Made by a program: the position numbers and the translations under genes | The notes under the pieces: generated by a model | What the model was told of the DNA's origin: nothing | Seen by the model: the letters and a program-made list of their open reading frames with translations, nothing else | Databases searched by the model: none | Part shown: positions 49,168 through 59,400 of the stretch, piece after piece | Numbering within the stretch: the stretch's first letter is position 1 | How the letters are laid out: each line of letters starts with the position of its first letter | Source: Osedax symbiont Rs1 | GTDB lineage: Bacteria > Pseudomonadota > Gammaproteobacteria > Pseudomonadales > Balneatricaceae | Assembly (NCBI GenBank): GCA_000416275.1 | Contig: ASZJ01000099.1 | Span: forward strand, 30,763-90,981 | Direction of reading: 5' to 3' | Length of the DNA stretch: 60,219 bases

Positions 49168-51978
49168 ATGAGTGATTACAAACAGACATTAAACTTGCCA
49201 GATACCGCGTTTCCAATGCGTGGCAATCTAGCTAACCGCGAACCTGCAATGCTTAAAGCATGGCAAGATATTGATCTCTACCAGAAGATTCGTGAGATTA
49301 GCGCTGGTCGTCCTAAGTTTGTACTGCACGACGGCCCTCCATATGCGAACGGAAATTTGCACATAGGACATGCCGTTAATAAAATTATTAAAGATATGAT
49401 CTTAAAGTCCAAGACCTTAAGTGGTTTTGATGCGCCGTATATCCCCGGTTGGGATTGCCATGGTTTGCCGATTGAGCACAAAGTTGAGACGATGATTGGG
49501 CGCGCCGGCACTAAAGTACCGCACAAAGAATTTCGTCAAAAATGCCGCGAGTATGCCGCCAGGCAAATTGAAGGGCAAAAAGCCGATTTTATTCGCATGG
49601 GAGTGTTGGGTGACTGGGAAAATCCTTACCTGACAATGAACTTCGAGACTGAGGCAAATATCGTTCGCGCGCTGGCCAAAATTGTTGAAAACGGTCATTT
49701 AGTGAAAGGCTATAAGCCTATTTACTGGTCGGTGGTGGGGCAGTCAGCCCTCGCTGAAGCGGAAGTGGAATACCAGGAAAAGACCTCGACGTCTTTAGAT
49801 GTGCGCTTCCCGTTCATCGAGCAAAAGAGCGTGGAAGATCTATTTACCGCGGTCGATGAAAATAAAGGTAAGGGCAAGATATCTTTGGTTATCTGGACCA
49901 CTACACCTTGGACTATTCCCTCTAACCAAGCAGTTTCAGTGCATGCTGAATTAACTTATTCACTGGTGCAATTTGGTGAAGAACGGCTGTTGCTCGCAGC
50001 AGATTTGCTCGAAGATGTGGCCAAGCGTTGGGGAGTAGAGCCTTTCGAATCATTAGCTACCTGTCAGGGGGTTGCATTAGAAGGCCTGCTCATGGAGCAC
50101 CCTGTCTACAGTAAACAAGTACCCATTTTGCTCGGTGATCACGTCACTACGGATGCCGGTACCGGTGCTGTTCACACGGCGCCAGATCACGGTATGGAAG
50201 ATTTCGTGGTCGGCAAAAAATACGGTATAGGCACCTTGAATTACGTGCAGGGTAATGGCGTATTCATAGATGCAACGGGCGAGTTTGCGGGTATTCACGT
50301 ATATAAAGCGGACGCTCCGGTGTGCGCGGCGCTTGAGCGTGAGGGAAAGTTGATTTTCCAAGAAAAATTCAAGCACAGTTTTCCACATTGCTGGCGGACA
50401 AAAACCCCATTAATTTATCGGGCGACGCCGCAGTGGTTTATCTCTATGACTGAGAAAGGTCTGTTAGATGACGCTAAAAAAGCAGTCGAATCTGTACGTT
50501 GGGTGCCGAGTTGGGGAAAACAGCGCATGGAGGGGATGTTGGATACCAGCCCGGATTGGTGCGTTTCTCGCCAGCGTACTTGGGGAGTTCCAATCACTTT
50601 GTTTACCCATAAACAAAGCGGTGAGCTACATCCCGATACTGTTGCGATAATGGAAAAAGTGGCACTGGAAATTGAGCAGACCGGGATCGACGCCTGGTAC
50701 GATTTAGATGCTAAGCAGTTACTGGGCGATGACGCCGATAACTGGGATAAAGTGACCGATACATTAGATGTCTGGTTTGACTCCGGTGTCACTCATCACA
50801 GCGTGCTGCGTACTCGTGAAGAGCTGACCTTTCCCGCGGATCTCTATCTTGAGGGATCGGATCAGCATCGCGGCTGGTTCCAGTCGTCACTAAAAACCTC
50901 GATTGCGATCAATGGTGTAGCCCCGTATAAGCAAGTACTCACACACGGCTTTGCGGTCGATGAAAAAGGCTACAAAATGTCCAAGTCACTGGGCAATACG
51001 ATAGTGCCTAAAGAAGTGACTGACACCTTAGGTGCGGATATTTTGCGGCTTTGGGTGGCGTCTACTGACTATGCGAATGAAATGTCCGTTTCTAAGCAAA
51101 TCTTGCAGCGCACTGCAGATACCTATCGTCGGATTCGCAACACCTCAAGATTTTTAATGGCCAATCTAAATGGTTTTCAAGCAGAAGATGCGATTCCATT
51201 TTCGGAATTAGTGGCTTTAGATCAATGGGTAATCGATCGGGCGGCGAAACTGCAGGCTGAGATTATCAACCACTATGAGAATTATGAATTTTTGCAGGTA
51301 TGTCAAAAAATATCGCATTTCTGTTCGCTGGATCTAGGTGGTTTTTATCTAGACATCATTAAAGACCGTCAGTACACGTCTGAAGAAAACTCCCACGCGC
51401 GACGTTCAGTGCAAACCGCGCTGTATCACATAGTAGAAGCGTTAGTGCGCTGGATTGCGCCTATCCTGAGCTTTACTGCAGACGAGATTTGGCAGCATCT
51501 TCCCGGAGAGCGCAGTGCCTCAGTACAGTTGGAAGCTTGGTATACAGGGTTATCTGAACAGTCTAATAGCGCGCCGTTGAATGCTGGTTTTTGGCAGCAA
51601 ATAATGGAAGTTAAAACCGCGGTCAACAAAGAGTTGGAAGCGCAGCGCGGTGCAGGTGTTATCCGCAGTAGTTTAGAGGCGAAGGTCACTTTGTATGCCA
51701 GCGCTGAATTAAAGAGCTTGTTAGAGAAGTTAGATGATGAGTTGCGCTTTGTCTTGATTGCCTCTGAGGTCAATGTACTGACATTAGAAGAGCTCGAGGA
51801 CGCCACGACGACAGAGATAGACGGCTTGAGCGTAAGAGTGGAAAAACTAGCCTCCGCTAAGTGTGAGCGCTGCTGGCATCACCGTGAAGACGTTGGTGGG
51901 GATGACTCTCATCAGTTGTTGTGCGGTCGCTGTATTGAAAATGTGGCGGGTTCAGGTGAGCAAAGATCATTTGCCTGA
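49168..51978 (+). CDS. ileS: Isoleucyl-tRNA synthetase
   Basis: Class I synthetase with HIGH motif [13 protein letters not shown] near residue 57 and KMSKS motif [10 protein letters not shown] near 603. The editing domain has the expected [10 protein letters not shown]. Zinc-binding cysteines lie near the C-terminus (CERC and CGRC). 936 residues, bacterial type. A terminator follows, separating it from lspA. Confidence 0.98.
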   Translation: MSDYKQTLNLPDTAFPMRGNLANREPAMLKAWQDIDLYQKIREISAGRPKFVLHDGPPYANGNLHIGHAVNKIIKDMILKSKTLSGFDAPYIPGWDCHGLPIEHKVETMIGRAGTKVPHKEFRQKCREYAARQIEGQKADFIRMGVLGDWENPYLTMNFETEANIVRALAKIVENGHLVKGYKPIYWSVVGQSALAEAEVEYQEKTSTSLDVRFPFIEQKSVEDLFTAVDENKGKGKISLVIWTTTPWTIPSNQAVSVHAELTYSLVQFGEERLLLAADLLEDVAKRWGVEPFESLATCQGVALEGLLMEHPVYSKQVPILLGDHVTTDAGTGAVHTAPDHGMEDFVVGKKYGIGTLNYVQGNGVFIDATGEFAGIHVYKADAPVCAALEREGKLIFQEKFKHSFPHCWRTKTPLIYRATPQWFISMTEKGLLDDAKKAVESVRWVPSWGKQRMEGMLDTSPDWCVSRQRTWGVPITLFTHKQSGELHPDTVAIMEKVALEIEQTGIDAWYDLDAKQLLGDDADNWDKVTDTLDVWFDSGVTHHSVLRTREELTFPADLYLEGSDQHRGWFQSSLKTSIAINGVAPYKQVLTHGFAVDEKGYKMSKSLGNTIVPKEVTDTLGADILRLWVASTDYANEMSVSKQILQRTADTYRRIRNTSRFLMANLNGFQAEDAIPFSELVALDQWVIDRAAKLQAEIINHYENYEFLQVCQKISHFCSLDLGGFYLDIIKDRQYTSEENSHARRSVQTALYHIVEALVRWIAPILSFTADEIWQHLPGERSASVQLEAWYTGLSEQSNSAPLNAGFWQQIMEVKTAVNKELEAQRGAGVIRSSLEAKVTLYASAELKSLLEKLDDELRFVLIASEVNVLTLEELEDATTTEIDGLSVRVEKLASAKCERCWHHREDVGGDDSHQLLCGRCIENVAGSGEQRSFA

Positions 51979-52042
51979 TTATCGACACAACAGCTGATTA
52001 TTTACTCGCTATAGCTAGTCAATAGTCAGCGTTTGAATATTT

Positions 52043-52082
52043 AAGGGGGAGTACAGTTGTGAGATTGTAGCCCCTTTTTTTT
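52043..52082 (+). terminator. Terminator of ileS
   Basis: AAGGGG (52043-52048) pairs with CCCCTT (52071-52076), followed by T8. lspA would then need its own promoter or readthrough. Confidence 0.75.
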
Positions 52083-52126
52083 GAGTCTAGGCTTATAAAA
52101 ATGGCAATAGGTACAGAGGGAACGTG

Positions 52127-52645
52127 ATGAAGCAGGATGATAGTAAAATGAGAAGTTCACTAATTTGGCTGTGGTTGGCAGCGGGAGTATTAGGCTTTGA
52201 CCGCTGGACTAAAGTGTGGGCCGAAAGCCAGCTGATTGAGGGGTTCGCTAATACGGTTATAGCGGGTTTTTTTGATTTAACCTTGCTGTATAACCGAGGG
52301 GCGGCATTTGGCTTCCTTGCAGAGGCGGGAGGTTGGCAGCGCTGGATATTTACCGTACTTGCCATCGTGATGAGTATAGTGCTAATTATTTGGATTAAGC
52401 GAACGCCGTTGCCAATATGGTGGTTAAATTGCGGATTGGCATTGATTTTAGGCGGTGCTTTAGGAAATCTATACGACCGGGTGACACAAGGTAAAGTGGT
52501 TGACTTCTTGTCTTTCCATTTTGGTAGCTATAGTTTTCCGGCGTTCAATATAGCGGATATCGCGATTAGTTGCGGTGCCTTTTTATTGATTGTCGATATG
52601 CTATTTTTTGAAAAAAAACGCGCTTTGCAACAGGAGCAGGCTTAA
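52127..52645 (+). CDS. lspA: Lipoprotein signal peptidase
   Basis: Aspartyl peptidase of the inner membrane that cuts signal peptides from prolipoproteins. Four membrane helices; catalytic aspartates in LYDRVTQGKVVDF and FNIADIAI. 172 residues from ATG 52127, preceded by AGAGGGA. fkpB follows 3 bp later. Confidence 0.96.
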   Translation: MKQDDSKMRSSLIWLWLAAGVLGFDRWTKVWAESQLIEGFANTVIAGFFDLTLLYNRGAAFGFLAEAGGWQRWIFTVLAIVMSIVLIIWIKRTPLPIWWLNCGLALILGGALGNLYDRVTQGKVVDFLSFHFGSYSFPAFNIADIAISCGAFLLIVDMLFFEKKRALQQEQA

Positions 52646-52648
52646 AAG

Positions 52649-53077
52649 ATGAATATCATATCACCAGAATCAAAAATTGAATTGTTTTTTGAAATACGCT
52701 TACTAGATGGCTCGGTGATCGACAGTAATTTTGCCGCTAAACCGGCGCTTTTCAGTATCGGGGACGGCAACATGCTAGCAGGTTTTGAGTCGGTGCTAAT
52801 CGGCTTGGCCGCAGGAGATAAAAAAGTCTTTGAATTAACCCCAGAGCAAGCTTTTGGCATGTCGAATCCCAATAATCTACAAATTGTCAGCCGCAAAAAA
52901 TTTGCTGATATGGTTTTAGAGGAAGGTCTGGTAGTTTCATTTCAGGATCCTAGTGGTGAATTACCGGGTATTGTGTCATCGTTTGATGACAGTGATGTAG
53001 TGGTTGATTTCAATCATCCGCTTGCCGGTAAAGCTTTGCAGTTTAAAGTTCAAATTTTGCAAGTTTTTACTGAATAA
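52649..53077 (+). CDS. fkpB: FKBP-type peptidyl-prolyl isomerase FkpB (SlpA)
   Basis: SlyD-like two-domain isomerase/chaperone. Typical parts are IELFFEIRLLDGSVIDS, FSIGDGNMLAGFE and the C-terminal VDFNHPLAGKALQFKV. 142 residues. Usually followed by ispH; here the next gene is a pilin. Confidence 0.92.
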   Translation: MNIISPESKIELFFEIRLLDGSVIDSNFAAKPALFSIGDGNMLAGFESVLIGLAAGDKKVFELTPEQAFGMSNPNNLQIVSRKKFADMVLEEGLVVSFQDPSGELPGIVSSFDDSDVVVDFNHPLAGKALQFKVQILQVFTE

Positions 53078-53155
53078 TTAGTGCTTTAGAATAAAATTAA
53101 TGAAATACTAATTAGGTTAAATAAATTGGTCAAGGCACTTTAGAGTGAGGAATTT

Positions 53156-53548
53156 GTGGTTAGACAAAAAGGTATGACGTTAATTGAATTGATGATCGTG
53201 GTTGCTATCATCGGTATTTTATCTGCAATCGCCTATCCCGCTTATACGCAATATACCGAAAGCGCTAGGCGCACAGCAGCACAGGGAAAATTGTTAGAAA
53301 TGGCGCAGTGGATGGAGAGAAAGTATACGGTTAATGGGCATTATCCATCCGCCAATTTACCTACCACTAAGGTGCCCGATAGCGGCGCTACGTATTATAA
53401 TCTAAGTATTGAAGCTGCAGCTGCCAGTAGTGCTTTTACGCTCTTAGCAGCGCCGGTAGGTACGCAAAACCAAGACACGTGCGGTAATTTATATATTTAT
53501 CACACAGGTGCAACTAGCAGCGCAGAAAGTGGGTGCTGGAAATATTAA
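53156..53548 (+). CDS. pilE: Type IV pilin, PilE-like minor pilin
   Basis: Prepilin with a six-residue leader (MVRQKG) cut before [20 protein letters not shown]; the glutamate at position 5 of the mature protein is present. The cysteine pair of the C-terminal loop is C-x-N...SGCW. 130 residues, PilE class. GTG start with TGAGG upstream. It opens the pilin operon; in P. aeruginosa pilE is last. PilA major pilin is less likely given the context. Confidence 0.85.
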   Translation: MVRQKGMTLIELMIVVAIIGILSAIAYPAYTQYTESARRTAAQGKLLEMAQWMERKYTVNGHYPSANLPTTKVPDSGATYYNLSIEAAAASSAFTLLAAPVGTQNQDTCGNLYIYHTGATSSAESGCWKY

Positions 53549-53563
53549 CAACAGCGTAGGTTA

Positions 53564-54163
53564 ATGCTGGTCAATAACCAGTGTTTATTAAAAATGAATC
53601 GTAATCAAGGGTTTAGCTTAATAGAGTTGATAATAGCAATAGCGATAATGGCTATTCTAGTGACGGTTGCCATTCCAGGGTTTAAGTCGACATTGCTTAA
53701 AATGAACGCCAGTTCGGTAGCTGACGCTTTAATTGCCAGTCTTAATTTTTCCCGCTCAGAATCAATTAAACGTAATGAAAGGGTTTTGATGTGCGCGAGC
53801 TTGGATGGGGCCACTTGTGTTGCCAGTGCTACTAACTGGAATTCAGGTTGGTTAGTTTATACATCAGCTTCAGCTTCAGCTTCAGCTACAGTAAGCACTA
53901 TAAGCACTATTCTCAGATATAAAAAAATTGATCATCAAGGGGCTGAAATTAGATTAAAAAAGGGCAATGCCGGGAAAGATGATCATAAGGTTGTTTTTAA
54001 ACCTACCAGCGTAGGGCTTCTCTCTACTGCATTCACTGCTACAAATTTCATTTTTTATACCCAAATATCAGGTTGCCACAGCCCGCTACTCGCTATAAAA
54101 AGGAAAATTAAGGTTGCCTTGTCGGGTGGTATTACCGTGTCGACACAGGCCTGCACACAATGA
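53564..54163 (+). CDS. fimT: FimT/GspH-like minor pilin
   Basis: Prepilin with leader ending NRNQG before FSLIELIIAIAIMAILVTVA, then a GspH/FimT domain (NFSRSESIKRNERVLMCAS). 199 residues from ATG 53564 (16-residue leader); the in-frame ATG at 53594 would leave a 6-residue leader, more typical, but neither start has a convincing ribosome binding site. Contains four in-frame TCAGCT units. Stop overlaps the pilV start (ATGA). FimU is an alternative name for the same role. Confidence 0.82.
   Translation: MLVNNQCLLKMNRNQGFSLIELIIAIAIMAILVTVAIPGFKSTLLKMNASSVADALIASLNFSRSESIKRNERVLMCASLDGATCVASATNWNSGWLVYTSASASASATVSTISTILRYKKIDHQGAEIRLKKGNAGKDDHKVVFKPTSVGLLSTAFTATNFIFYTQISGCHSPLLAIKRKIKVALSGGITVSTQACTQ
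53864..53887 (+). repeat. (TCAGCT)4 hexanucleotide repeat in fimT-like gene
   Basis: Four exact TCAGCT units encode SASASASA. Gain or loss of units keeps the frame, so this would vary protein length rather than switch the gene off. Confidence 0.9.
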
Positions 54164-54672
54164 AAAGCAAACAGCAAGGTTCCTCCCTGATAGAAGTGTT
54201 AATCGCGGTATTGATTGTATCAATAGGTTTGTTGGGAATGGCCACTTTACAATTAAAATCAATGGCATTAAACCTCACGGCATACCAGCGACTACAGGCG
54301 GCGACTCTCGCCTATGAGATCGCAGATAGTATTTATCTCAATAGTACTGAAGCAAGTAAAAATTGGTATAAATTAAGTCTGAGCGATACATCAGGTGGTA
54401 TTGCTGCGAGTAGCGCCATGAGTACCATAGACAAAAAACACTGGCTAGAGGTTGTTGCCGAGAAACTGCCAAAAGGGGATTTAGTGATTGGGCCAGCTGT
54501 GAATATCCCGGCGATGGCATCATCAGGAGCGACAGCTACAATAAAAGCTAAAACCTATGCAATATCTATCTGTTGGCAAGATAAAAATGCTGCTGTTTCC
54601 GCGGCAAGTACCACCTGCGGCAGCAAAAATAGTGAATTTAGCTTTGTTGCTGGCAGTAGGAGGATCAAGTGA
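54160..54672 (+). CDS. pilV: Minor pilin PilV
   Basis: Prepilin with leader MKSKQQG cut before SSLIEVLIAVLIVSIGLLGM. The conserved LLGMATLQLKS after the helix is typical of PilV. 170 residues. Overlaps both neighbours (ATGA with fimT, TGATG with pilW), so translation is coupled. Confidence 0.9.
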   Translation: MKSKQQGSSLIEVLIAVLIVSIGLLGMATLQLKSMALNLTAYQRLQAATLAYEIADSIYLNSTEASKNWYKLSLSDTSGGIAASSAMSTIDKKHWLEVVAEKLPKGDLVIGPAVNIPAMASSGATATIKAKTYAISICWQDKNAAVSAASTTCGSKNSEFSFVAGSRRIK

Positions 54673-55379
54673 TGAATGTCCGGGGAAACACTATTTATAA
54701 AAAGTGCGGCCAAACGGGGTTTTCATTGATAGAGCTAATGGTAGCCTTACTTATTGGTATGTTTATGATAGGGGGAATCGTCAGTGTCTTTATATCATCA
54801 GCGCAAAACTACCGGATGCAACGAGCAGTGTCTGAAGTGCAGGATAATGGTCGTTTTGTAATACAAAAATTACGAGAAGATATTCAAAGTGCAGGTTTTA
54901 AGGTTGCTAGTACTGATAACGCAATTGAATATTTGGACACAACGGGGAGCTGTGAAAGTAGTGTCGCTGCTCTTCATATCTATACCACTAGCGAAGAGAT
55001 ATGTTATTACCGCGATAGTCCAAACGAATTGAAGAGAAAAAATAAACCATCCTCTGGAGCATGGTCTACAGCGGTGGTAATTGCTACGGGTGTTAGAAAA
55101 ATTGATTATTATTTCGCCGTGGATAGCGCTGGAGATGATGGGAAAATTGATGTTGTTGCCGGTAAAGTTTTTCGGTTAGCGAGCAGCTTAACCGCACCAA
55201 ATTGGGTAAATGTTAAAGCGGTTAAAATTGTGCTGGTTGTCTCGAGCACTACTGACAATGTTGTCGACGTAAAGCAACAAATTAAAATCGTTTATAATCC
55301 TGTTGTTAATTATCCTGCAACGGATAAAAAACTACATCAAGCTTTTACGGCCATAGTGCCAATTAAGAATAGAATGTGA
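54672..55379 (+). CDS. pilW: Minor pilin PilW
   Basis: Prepilin with leader MNVRGNTIYKKCGQTG cut before FSLIELMVALLIGMFMIGGI, then VQDNGRFVIQKLREDIQSAGF, typical of PilW. 235 residues. ATG 54672 has AGGAGG 8 nt upstream and overlaps the pilV stop. Confidence 0.9.
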   Translation: MNVRGNTIYKKCGQTGFSLIELMVALLIGMFMIGGIVSVFISSAQNYRMQRAVSEVQDNGRFVIQKLREDIQSAGFKVASTDNAIEYLDTTGSCESSVAALHIYTTSEEICYYRDSPNELKRKNKPSSGAWSTAVVIATGVRKIDYYFAVDSAGDDGKIDVVAGKVFRLASSLTAPNWVNVKAVKIVLVVSSTTDNVVDVKQQIKIVYNPVVNYPATDKKLHQAFTAIVPIKNRM

Positions 55380-55990
55380 TGAATATAACTGATAGATGTT
55401 TAAATTGCCCCATACCGCTCGCAAACAAGTCGTTAAAAAGCGCTGTAAGGTGCTCATTGATGCCAGAGAACTGCCTTTCTCGGTGGTCTTCTCTCCGCTC
55501 ATTAGGTTATGCAGAGGCCTCGGCTAGTTGCCTCAGTCAACGAGGGGCTGTGTTGATCGTTGGGCTGATATTTTTAGTGCTAATGTCAATAATGGGGCTG
55601 ACTGCAATGCAAAATGTCACGCTGCAAGAGCGTATTACCGGAAATACTCTCGATCGTTTTAAAGCGACCCAAGAAGCAGAAATCGCCTTGTTAATCGCTG
55701 AGAAGAAAGTAGAAGAGGCCGGTTTCGAGGCTGCTAATAGTGATTTCTTATATACCGGAACTGATATTACAAGATATCAAGATAAGCAATACTGGGAAAG
55801 TTGTGAGGGTAGTGATTACATTACTACTGGTAGTGATAAGCGATTTAATTGTACAGTGTTGGGAAATGCAAATGTTGCCACTAAATACCAAAAAGTGGCT
55901 GACCAGACCTATTTGATTACAGTGCGGGGCAAAGGGCAAGGTGAGGCGCAAGTGATACTACAGACTAAGTATGGATTTATCTCCAACTAA
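55379..55990 (+). CDS. pilX: Minor pilin PilX, long leader
   Basis: The PilX signature is QRGAVLIVGLIFLVLMS followed by MQNVTLQERITGN and FKATQEAEIALLIAE. From ATG 55379 (TGATG overlap with pilW) the segment before the cleavage glycine is 56 residues with five cysteines, far beyond normal leaders. An in-frame ATG at 55460 has AAGG about 9 nt upstream and leaves a 29-residue leader, still long. Either the leader is unusual or an insertion has altered the 5' end. Confidence 0.82.
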   Translation: MNITDRCLNCPIPLANKSLKSAVRCSLMPENCLSRWSSLRSLGYAEASASCLSQRGAVLIVGLIFLVLMSIMGLTAMQNVTLQERITGNTLDRFKATQEAEIALLIAEKKVEEAGFEAANSDFLYTGTDITRYQDKQYWESCEGSDYITTGSDKRFNCTVLGNANVATKYQKVADQTYLITVRGKGQGEAQVILQTKYGFISN

Positions 55991-56449
55991 GCTATATCAC
56001 TCGATTGTTTATCATAAAAAGCTGATTGTTGATGTGTTTTCACTAATTTGCCAAAGAGTTAAAAATATACTGGAAAATCAAGTCACTAACTTTAGCTTCA
56101 ATCCGTGATTTGACTGCTCTACATAACGCAAACTATTCACTCTACAGCGGTTAGAATAACACCCGCTGAAGCTACGAGTTGTATGTTATAGATGCATTTG
56201 TTTAGCGAATGCCGGCCGCATATGAGTTTGCAGCTAAAGTTTTAAGAATCACTGTACAACTAATATCATACATTGTGTACTCACTTTTAAGTCACAAATT
56301 AAGATTTAAAGTAGTTTGTTCTCGGCCATATATGCTAAAGCAAATTTAACTTTATTCATTACAATCTACTTATATTCATCAGGATTAATCAACAGTCTAA
56401 TAAGCTAGCAGAGCTTGCTAGCTTATCAGACAAAATTACAGGTGGCACT
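55991..56449. other. Intergenic region upstream of pilY1 (459 bp)
   Basis: AT-rich, no gene. Its 3' end carries a long hairpin (56396-56430) directly before the pilY1 ribosome binding site. No strong promoter was recognised, though pilY1 must either have one here or be read from the pilin operon. Confidence 0.5.
56396..56430 (+). promoter_or_regulatory. Hairpin in the pilY1 leader
   Basis: ATAAGCTAGC (56400-56409) pairs perfectly with GCTAGCTTAT (56417-56426) around 7 nt; the pairing extends to 14 bp with one mismatch. The ribosome binding site AGGTGG (56440-56445) follows 10 nt later. It could be an operator, an mRNA stability element or a translation control site. Confidence 0.55.
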
Positions 56450-59400
56450 ATGAAAAAAAACATTTCTAAGGTTGTTTTATTTACTTTCTTAATGCAGACG
56501 ATATTCTCACCAGTAATGGCTAGAGTGTTGGATTTGCCGCAATTACCATTGCAGGTGAACCAATATGTTGAGCCGAATGTGATGTTGTTAGTGGATACCT
56601 CAGGTAGTATGACTGATTCGCCCAGGGCTGGTGGAGCGCTAAAAAAAGACACTTTGAAGGCTGTAGCTACTGAATTAGTGAAGGAGAATAAAAATATTCG
56701 CTTTTGTTTGGCGAAGTTTAGGAAGACCGAAGGTTCAACAATATTGTCGGCGTGTGGATCATCGGCTGCACAAATCAAAAGCTTAATTAGCGAAATTGCC
56801 AGTCTCCCTAGAGACGAAAAAACACCGTTGGCTGAAGCCTACTATGAAGTAATTAATTATTTTGCGGGTAAAACCCCGAAATACATTCATCGAGCGGGGC
56901 AACAAAATGACAATGATGACAATATTTACGTAGACTTAACAGCAGATGGTAAATATGTCAGCCCTGTTAAGCATCGCTGCCAAAGAAATTATACAATGAT
57001 TATGACCGACGGAGAGGCCGAACACGATACTTACTTTCCTGATTTCCCCGATGCTAATGCAAATGAGCCTACTACCAAATATACAAATTCTGGTCCTAAA
57101 GGAGGAAAATCTGGGAATTACGATAATGTAGACAATGATATTGTTGATGATAATGGAACAGATAAGTACTTTTTCCTGGATGATATGGCTAAATATGCTT
57201 GGGATATCGATTTGCGGGTGCCCGGCCAAGATAACGCTGATAAAGATCTGTCAAATAAAAGTTTTAACGATGCTAAGTTTTCTAAACAAAATTTAGTTAC
57301 TTTTACGATCGGCTTTGATATTGACTATCCTATGTTACGCGAAGCTGCATACTACGGAAACGGAGGTAAAGGGTCAGCAGCAGCCCAAGTAAACACCGCA
57401 ACAATAGTACCGAATTATTTTCATGCGAGAAACAGAGCCGAGCTAAAAAAATCCTTTCAAGCTGTTGTCGACAAAATAGCCAATGAGAATAAACCAGCAG
57501 CAGCAGCTGTGTCCAGTTCAGAGCGCTTTTTAGCAGGATTGTTAACGTTTCAAACTCGTTTCAAAAGTAATGAATGGACAGGGGAGTTGTTGGCTTTCGA
57601 AATTGTTAAAAAAGCTGTTGCAAATGGGGGGATTTCTTATTCTATGAAAAAAAAGTGGTCTGCAGAGCCCGTACCATCAGCTCCAGCTGATGCGTGGAAA
57701 AGTAGGGTTGTATATACAGCGATTGGTGATGGTAAACTATTTAAGTGGAGTAATCTGACAGCGACAGAGAAACCATGGTTTGCCGATACAGGACAGTCAA
57801 ATGGTAATCAACAGAGACTAGATTATATTAGGGGAGAAACAGCAAATGAGCAACTAGGGTCTGATTTTCGCCAGCGGAGTTCCTTAATGGGAGATATCAT
57901 CAATTCTACTCCCGTATATGTGGCGGAACCTGAGAGTGCCGATTTTTCAAGTGAAAGTCCAGTATTTCAAGATAGTTACAAACAACATCTCCAAATCTAT
58001 AAAAATAGAGAAAAGATGATTTATGTCGGTGCAAATGATGGGATGTTACACGGATTTAACATGTCGGGTCAGGAAAAAATGGCTTTCGTACCTTACGCGG
58101 CATTAGCTAAACTGGGTAAACTCAGTTTAGCTGTCAACAACCATCATTTTTACGTTGATGGCTCACCTACTGTCGCTGATGTTTACGCTAAATTTGATGG
58201 AGTTAACTATTCTTGGAAAACCATACTAGTGGGGGGGCTAAGAAGGGGGGGGCAAAGTATTTATGCTCTGGATATTACAGACCCTGCAAATTTTTCAAAT
58301 AGCGAGGATCGAGCCAAGGCAGTCTTTCAATGGGAATTTTCAGATGATGACTTAGGCTATACATACAGCGAGCCACAAATACTGCGTCTCAATGATGGCA
58401 ATTACTACGTAGCTGTGGGGAATGGCTACAATAGTATGGAAAAAGACGGGACTGACAGTAAAAAAGGTGAAGCAGTTTTATATTTGTTAAATATAGCGGA
58501 CGGGACAGTATTTAAAAAAATATCTACAGGTTATGGTGCAGCACGAGATCCAAATATAAAGTCACTTAACAATGGTCTCAATACCATTACCGGTCATGAT
58601 GCAGGTAAATCCACGACTACCAGCACCTCCACAGTTGGGGTAAGAACTACACACATAACCGGAGTTGCAGATGGAAAAGTCGATTATATCTACGCGGGCG
58701 ATTTGTTTGGTAATATATGGAAATTTGATCTGTCAAGTAATAATTCAGCTGATTGGGGGAGCCAAGCGGAAGCTACTGCTGGCACATTAAATCCAGAAAG
58801 AAATCCTATAAAGTTGTTCACAGCTAAAGATAAGTCTGGCAAGGCACAGCCAGTCACAGTACCGATAACGGTACATACTACGAAGGCTGGTGATATTATG
58901 CTGTATTTTGGTACCGGTAAATTATTAGAGTTAAAAGACACAGAGTCTAAAAACGTTGCAGCACATACTTTCTATGGGATTAAAGATAGCAACAACATAG
59001 CTACAAACCCAGCAATAAGTGGTCGCAGTGAACTTTTAGAGCAAAAAATAACTTTTCAAGGAACTTTTCCCTACGCTAATAATACGAAGCTAAAAGAGGT
59101 CCGAGCTACTTCAAGTAAAGCCATGGGCTCAGCTCATAAAGGTTGGTATATAGATTTGAATATGCCTAGTACAAAAGGAGAGCAGGTAGTTGTTGGGGCA
59201 AGAGTAATAGAAAACGTAGTGTATTTTGTGACCAATATTGCCGACCAGGATGTCTGTGAGGCACCGACTAAAAAGAACTTTTTAATGGGACTTAGTGCTA
59301 AATCCGGTGCCGCTTTAAGCTATCATAACATCGATACTAATGAGGATGGTGTTATTGATGATAGAGATGGAGTGACTTATAAGGATGGTAATAAGGATAT

